From the NCBI GenBank assembly GCA_032622095.1, contig CP136064.1, positions 1 to 64,000 on the forward strand: a stretch of DNA of 64,000 nucleotides, read 5' to 3'. A program made the position numbers and the translations under genes. The notes below the pieces were generated by a model that was not told where the DNA came from, did not search any database, and was given only the letters and a program-made list of their open reading frames with translations. The stretch comes from Siphonodentalium dalli. Lineage: Eukaryota > Mollusca > Scaphopoda > Gadilida > Siphonodentaliidae. Every line of letters begins with the position of its first letter. The first letter of the stretch is position 1. Shown one piece after another: positions 59,842 through 64,000 of this stretch.

Positions 59842-62800
59842 ATGGTGGAGTACGGTTGGATATTTTCTATTTGGCGCATGTTTCTCCATACCGCGCCATG
59901 TCAAATCTGGCCATATCCGAATCGGGTTGTCATTTACAATGACTGCAGAAAATATATATCTTCATGTTGGAATGCAAATGTATGTTTAAAGGAACAGATG
60001 TATCTCAACTTAAAGGGACATAAGTAACACCGTCACCAACTTTAAGGGGTATCTGCTATAGACTGGTTACATGGTGGAGTACGGTTGGATATTTTCAATT
60101 TGGCGCATGTTTCTCCATACCGCGCCATGTCAAATCTGGCCATATCCGAATCGGGTTGTCATTTACAATGACTGCAGAAAATATATATCTTCATGGTGGA
60201 ATGCAAATGAATGTTTAAAGGAACAGATGTATCTCAACTTAAAGGGACATAAGTAACACCGTCACCAACTTGAAGGGGTATCTGCTATAGACTGGTTACA
60301 TGGTGGAGTACGGTTGGATATTTTCAATTTTGCGCATGTTTCTCCATACCGCGCCATGTCAAATCTGGCCATATCCGAATCGGGTTGTCATTTACAATGA
60401 CTGCAGAAAATAAATATCTTCATGTTGGAATGCAAATGTATGTTTAAAGGAATAGATGTATCTCAACTTAAAGGGACATAAGTAACACAGTCACCAACTT
60501 AAAGAGGTGTCTGATTTAGAATGGTTCCATGGTGGAGTACGGTTGGATATTTTCTACTTGGCGCATGTTTCTCCATACCGCGCCATGTCAAATCTGGCCA
60601 TATCCGAATCGGGTTGTCATTTACAATGACTGCAGAAAATATATATCTTCATGGTGGAATGCAAATGTATGTTTAAAGGAACAGATGTATCTCAACTTAA
60701 AGGGACATAAGTAACACAGTCACCAACTTTAAGGGGTATCTGCTATAGACTGGTTCCATGGTGGAGTACGGTTGGATATTTTCAATTTGGCGCATGTTTC
60801 TCCATACCGCGCCATGTCAAATCTGGCCATATCCGAATCGGGTTGTCATTTACAATGACTGCAGAAAATATATATCTTCATGTTGGAATGCAAATGTATG
60901 TTTAAAGGAACAGATGTATCTCAACTTAAAGGGACATAAGTAACACCGTCACCAACTTTAAGGGGTATCTGCTATAGACTGGTTACATGGTGGAGTACGG
61001 TTGGATATTTTCAATTTTGCGCATGTTTCTCCATACCGCGCCATGTCAAATCTGGCCATATCCGAATCGGGTTGTCATTTACAATGACTACAGAAAATAA
61101 ATATCTTCATGTTGGAATGCAAATGTATGTTTAAAGGAACAGATGTAACTCAACTTAAAGGAACATAAGTAACACAGTCACCAACTTAAAGAGGTGTCTG
61201 ATTTAGACTGGTTCCATGGTGGAGTACGGTTGGATATTTTCTATTTGGCGCATGTTTCTCCATACCGCGCCATGTCAAATCTGGCCATATCCGAATCGGG
61301 TTGTCATTTACAATGACTACAGAAAATAAATATCTTCATGTTGGAATGCAAATGTATGTTTAAAGGAACAGATGTATCTCAACTTAAAGGGACATAAGTA
61401 ACACAGTTACCAACTTTAAGGGGTATCTGCTATAGACTGGTTCCATGGTGGAGTACGGTTGGATATTTTCTATTTGGCGCATGTTTCTCCATACCGCGCC
61501 ATGTCAAATCTGGCCATATCCGAATCGGGTTGTCATTTACAATGACTACAGAAAATAAATATCTTCATGTTGGAATGCAAATGTATGTTTAAAGAAACAG
61601 ATGTATCTCAACTTAAAGGGACATAAGTAACACAGTCACCAACTTTAAGGGGTATCTGCTATAGACTGGTTCCATGGTGGAGTACTGTTGGATATTTTCA
61701 ATTTGGCGCATGTTTCTCCCTACCGCGCCATGTCAAATCTGGCCATATCCGAATCGGGTTGTCATTTACAATGACTACAGAAAATAAATATCTTCATGTT
61801 GGAATGCAAATGTATGTTTAAAGGAACAGATGTATCTCAACTTAAAGGGACATAAGTAACACAGTCACCAACTTTAAGGGGTATCTGCTATAGACTGGTT
61901 CCATGGTGGAGTACGGTTGGATATTTTCAATTTGGCGCATGTTTTTCCATACCGCGCCATGTCAAATCTGGCCATATCCGAATCGGGTTGTCATTTACAA
62001 TGACTACAGAAAATAAATATCTTCATGTTGGAAAGCAAATGTATGTTTAAAGGAACAGATGTATCTCAACTTAAAGGGACATAAGTAACACAGTCACCAA
62101 CTTAAAGGGGTATCTGCTATAGACTGGTTCCATGGTGGAGTACGGTTGGATATTTTCCATTTGGCGCATGTTTCTCCATACCGCGCCATGTCAAATCTGG
62201 CCATATCCGAATCGGGTTGTCATTTACAATGACTGCAGAAAATATATATCTTCATGTTGGAATGCAAATGTATGTTTAAAGGAACAGATGTATCTCAACT
62301 TAAAGGGACATAAGTAACACAGTCACCAACTTTAAGGGGTATCTGCTATAGACTGGTTCCATGGTGGAGTACGGTTGGATATTTTCAATTTGGCGCATGT
62401 TTCTCCATACCGCGCCATGTCAAATCTGGCCATATCCGAATCGGGTTGTCATTTACAATGACTGCAGAAAATATATATCTTCATGTTGGAATGCAAATGT
62501 ATGTTTAAAGGAACAGATGTATCTCAACTTAAAGGGACATAAGTAACACCGTCACCAACTTTAAGGGGTATCTGCTATAGACTGGTTACATGGTGGAGTA
62601 CGGTTGGATATTTTCAATTTTGCGCATGTTTCTCCATACCGCGCCATGTCAAATCTGGCCATATCCGAATCGGGTTGTCATTTACAATGACTACAGAAAA
62701 TAAATATCTTCATGTTGGAATGCAAATGTATGTTTAAAGGAACAGATGTAACTCAACTTAAAGGAACATAAGTAACACAGTCACCAACTTAAAGAGGTGT

Positions 62801-63963
62801 CTGATTTAGACTGGTTCCATGGTGGAGTACGGTTGGATATTTTCTATTTGGCGCATGTTTCTCCATACCGCGCCATGTCAAATCTGGCCATATCCGAATC
62901 GGGTTGTCATTTACAATGACTACAGAAAATAAATATCTTCATGTTGGAATGCAAATGTATGTTTAAAGGAACAGATGTATCTCAACTTAAAGGGACATAA
63001 GTAACACAGTTACCAACTTTAAGGGGTATCTGCTATAGACTGGTTCCATGGTGGAGTACGGTTGGATATTTTCTATTTGGCGCATGTTTCTCCATACCGC
63101 GCCATGTCAAATCTGGCCATATCCGAATCGGGTTGTCATTTACAATGACTACAGAAAATAAATATCTTCATGTTGGAATGCAAATGTATGTTTAAAGAAA
63201 CAGATGTATCTCAACTTAAAGGGACATAAGTAACACAGTCACCAACTTTAAGGGGTATCTGCTATAGACTGGTTCCATGGTGGAGTACTGTTGGATATTT
63301 TCAATTTGGCGCATGTTTCTCCCTACCGCGCCATGTCAAATCTGGCCATATCCGAATCGGGTTGTCATTTACAATGACTACAGAAAATAAATATCTTCAT
63401 GTTGGAATGCAAATGTATGTTTAAAGGAACAGATGTATCTCAACTTAAAGGGACATAAGTAACACAGTCACCAACTTTAAGGGGTATCTGCTATAGACTG
63501 GTTCCATGGTGGAGTACGGTTGGATATTTTCAATTTGGCGCATGTTTTTCCATACCGCGCCATGTCAAATCTGGCCATATCCGAATCGGGTTGTCATTTA
63601 CAATGACTACAGAAAATAAATATCTTCATGTTGGAAAGCAAATGTATGTTTAAAGGAACAGATGTATCTCAACTTAAAGGGACATAAGTAACACAGTCAC
63701 CAACTTAAAGGGGTATCTGCTATAGACTGGTTCCATGGTGGAGTACGGTTGGATATTTTCCATTTGGCGCATGTTTCTCCATACCGCGCCATGTCAAATC
63801 TGGCCATATCCGAATCGGGTTGTCATTTACAATGACTACAGAAAATAAATATCTTCATGTTGGAATGCAAATGTATGTTTAAAGGAACAGATGTATCTCA
63901 ACTTAAAGGGACATAAGTAACACAGTCACCAACTTTAAGGGGTATCTGCTATAGACTGGTTCC
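59842..63963 (+). repeat. 18-mer HOR variant (4122 bp) containing hybrid h
   Basis: The order is m1 to m10 (59842-62131), h (62132), then m5 to m11 (62361-63963), with m1 starting at 63964. This is an 11-mer and a 7-monomer run joined through h, and is equivalent to the m10-h-m5 junction in the transitional region near 32-34 kb. Spacing is exact. Confidence 0.88.
62132..62360 (+). repeat. Hybrid monomer h (m11/m14), copy 4
   Basis: It has the same structure and neighbours as the copies at 32362, 34194 and 37171, but is embedded among highly homogeneous 11-mers about 25 kb further on. Confidence 0.85.
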
Positions 63964-64000
63964 ATGGTGGAGTACGGTTGGATATTTTCTATTTGGCGCA
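63964..64000 (+). repeat. Partial m1 monomer at the window end
   Basis: It begins the next HOR unit (TTTTCTATTTGGCGCA) and is cut by the window edge. The array therefore continues beyond base 64000. Confidence 0.9.

Larger units (their letters stand above)
1..64000. repeat. 229-bp satellite DNA array spanning the whole window
   Basis: Every part of the window aligns to one 229-bp monomer. Anchor words such as ATGGTGGAGTAC, GGCGCATGTTTCTCC, GTCATTTACAATGAC and GGGACATAAGTAACAC return at 229-base steps on one strand or the other. One counted copy has 92 G+C of 229 and seven CpGs, mostly in the first 90 bases. There is no intervening unique sequence, so every stretch without a gene in this window holds satellite. 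The length is not a multiple of three, so no reading frame continues from one monomer to the next. Known biology: arrays of this type form constitutive heterochromatin and often underlie centromeres. Inference: the location in the genome and the species cannot be fixed from this sequence. Confidence 0.98.
13465..64000 (+). repeat. Right arm: plus-strand satellite with HOR structure
   Basis: All monomers are on the plus strand to the end of the window. From the ATG at 14499 to that at 62361 there are 209 monomers with a net gain of a single base. Visible indels are few: an extra G at about 16504, a missing G near 17774, compensating changes near 17910 and 17947, and an extra C at about 24029. 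From about 25.2 kb onward the spacing is exactly 229. Order moves from mixed monomers to 14-mers, then transitional units, then 11-mers. Confidence 0.95.

Noticed and set aside
27-62546. More than one hundred open frames of 60-65 codons, all encoding nearly the same MVEYGWIF... peptide
   Set aside because: They are one per class A monomer and follow its 229-base repeat. Class B monomers break the same frame with a TAA (AAATAAAT) from a single-base difference, the frame does not continue between monomers because 229 is not divisible by three, and there is no sign of selection on codons. They are by-products of the repeat.
1-64000. CRISPR array
   Set aside because: The repeats are 229 bp and contiguous, with no unique spacers, and no cas-like genes are present.
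1-64000. Telomeric repeats or rDNA spacer
   Set aside because: No TTAGGG- or TTTAGGG-type runs and no rRNA coding sequence are visible in the window.

Overview
The window is one uninterrupted block of satellite DNA. From base 1 to base 64000 I see only tandem copies (about 280) of a 229-bp monomer with roughly 40% GC (92 of 229 bases in the copy at 39919). I find no protein-coding gene, RNA gene, transposon or unique-sequence island. This is eukaryotic constitutive heterochromatin. A centromeric, pericentromeric or subtelomeric site would fit, but nothing here separates these or identifies the taxon; a plant is a weak guess only. I number monomer positions from the A of a conserved ATGGTGGAG on the sense strand.

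Layout: 1-11431 carries monomers on the minus strand. 11432-11987 is a 0.55-kb segment on the plus strand. 11988-13464 is minus again. 13465-64000 is all plus. Each of the three orientation switches has 3 bp of microhomology, and private variants show that the small inverted segment is a copy of sequence about 1.2 kb to its right.

Monomers fall into two classes. Class A has CTGCAG followed by TATATAT; class B has CTACAG followed by TAAATAT. Recognisable subtypes (m1 to m14) recur in fixed order as higher-order repeats (HORs). The ancestral-looking unit is a 14-mer of 3206 bp, in the order m1-m2-m3-m4-m12-m13-m14-m5-m6-m7-m8-m9-m10-m11, seen whole at 16102-19307 and 26866-30071. Loss of m12-m14 (687 bp) gave an 11-mer of 2519 bp. 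That unit occupies most of 39003-64000 and its copies are almost identical. Between the two lie transitional units of other lengths built with hybrid monomers.

The left minus-strand arm shows the same subtype order reversed, so the HOR existed before the orientation changes. Its first 4.1 kb holds all the net monomer-length changes of that arm, a gradient expected towards an older or less homogenised flank. The dozens of 60-61-codon open frames are by-products of the class A monomer and do not look like genes.

The interest of the window is its recombination history: microhomology junctions, a 3206-bp tandem duplication tagged by a single-base variant, HOR shortening and recurrent hybrid monomers. 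Short dyads and an E2F-consensus-like octamer repeated in most monomers are the other points worth checking.
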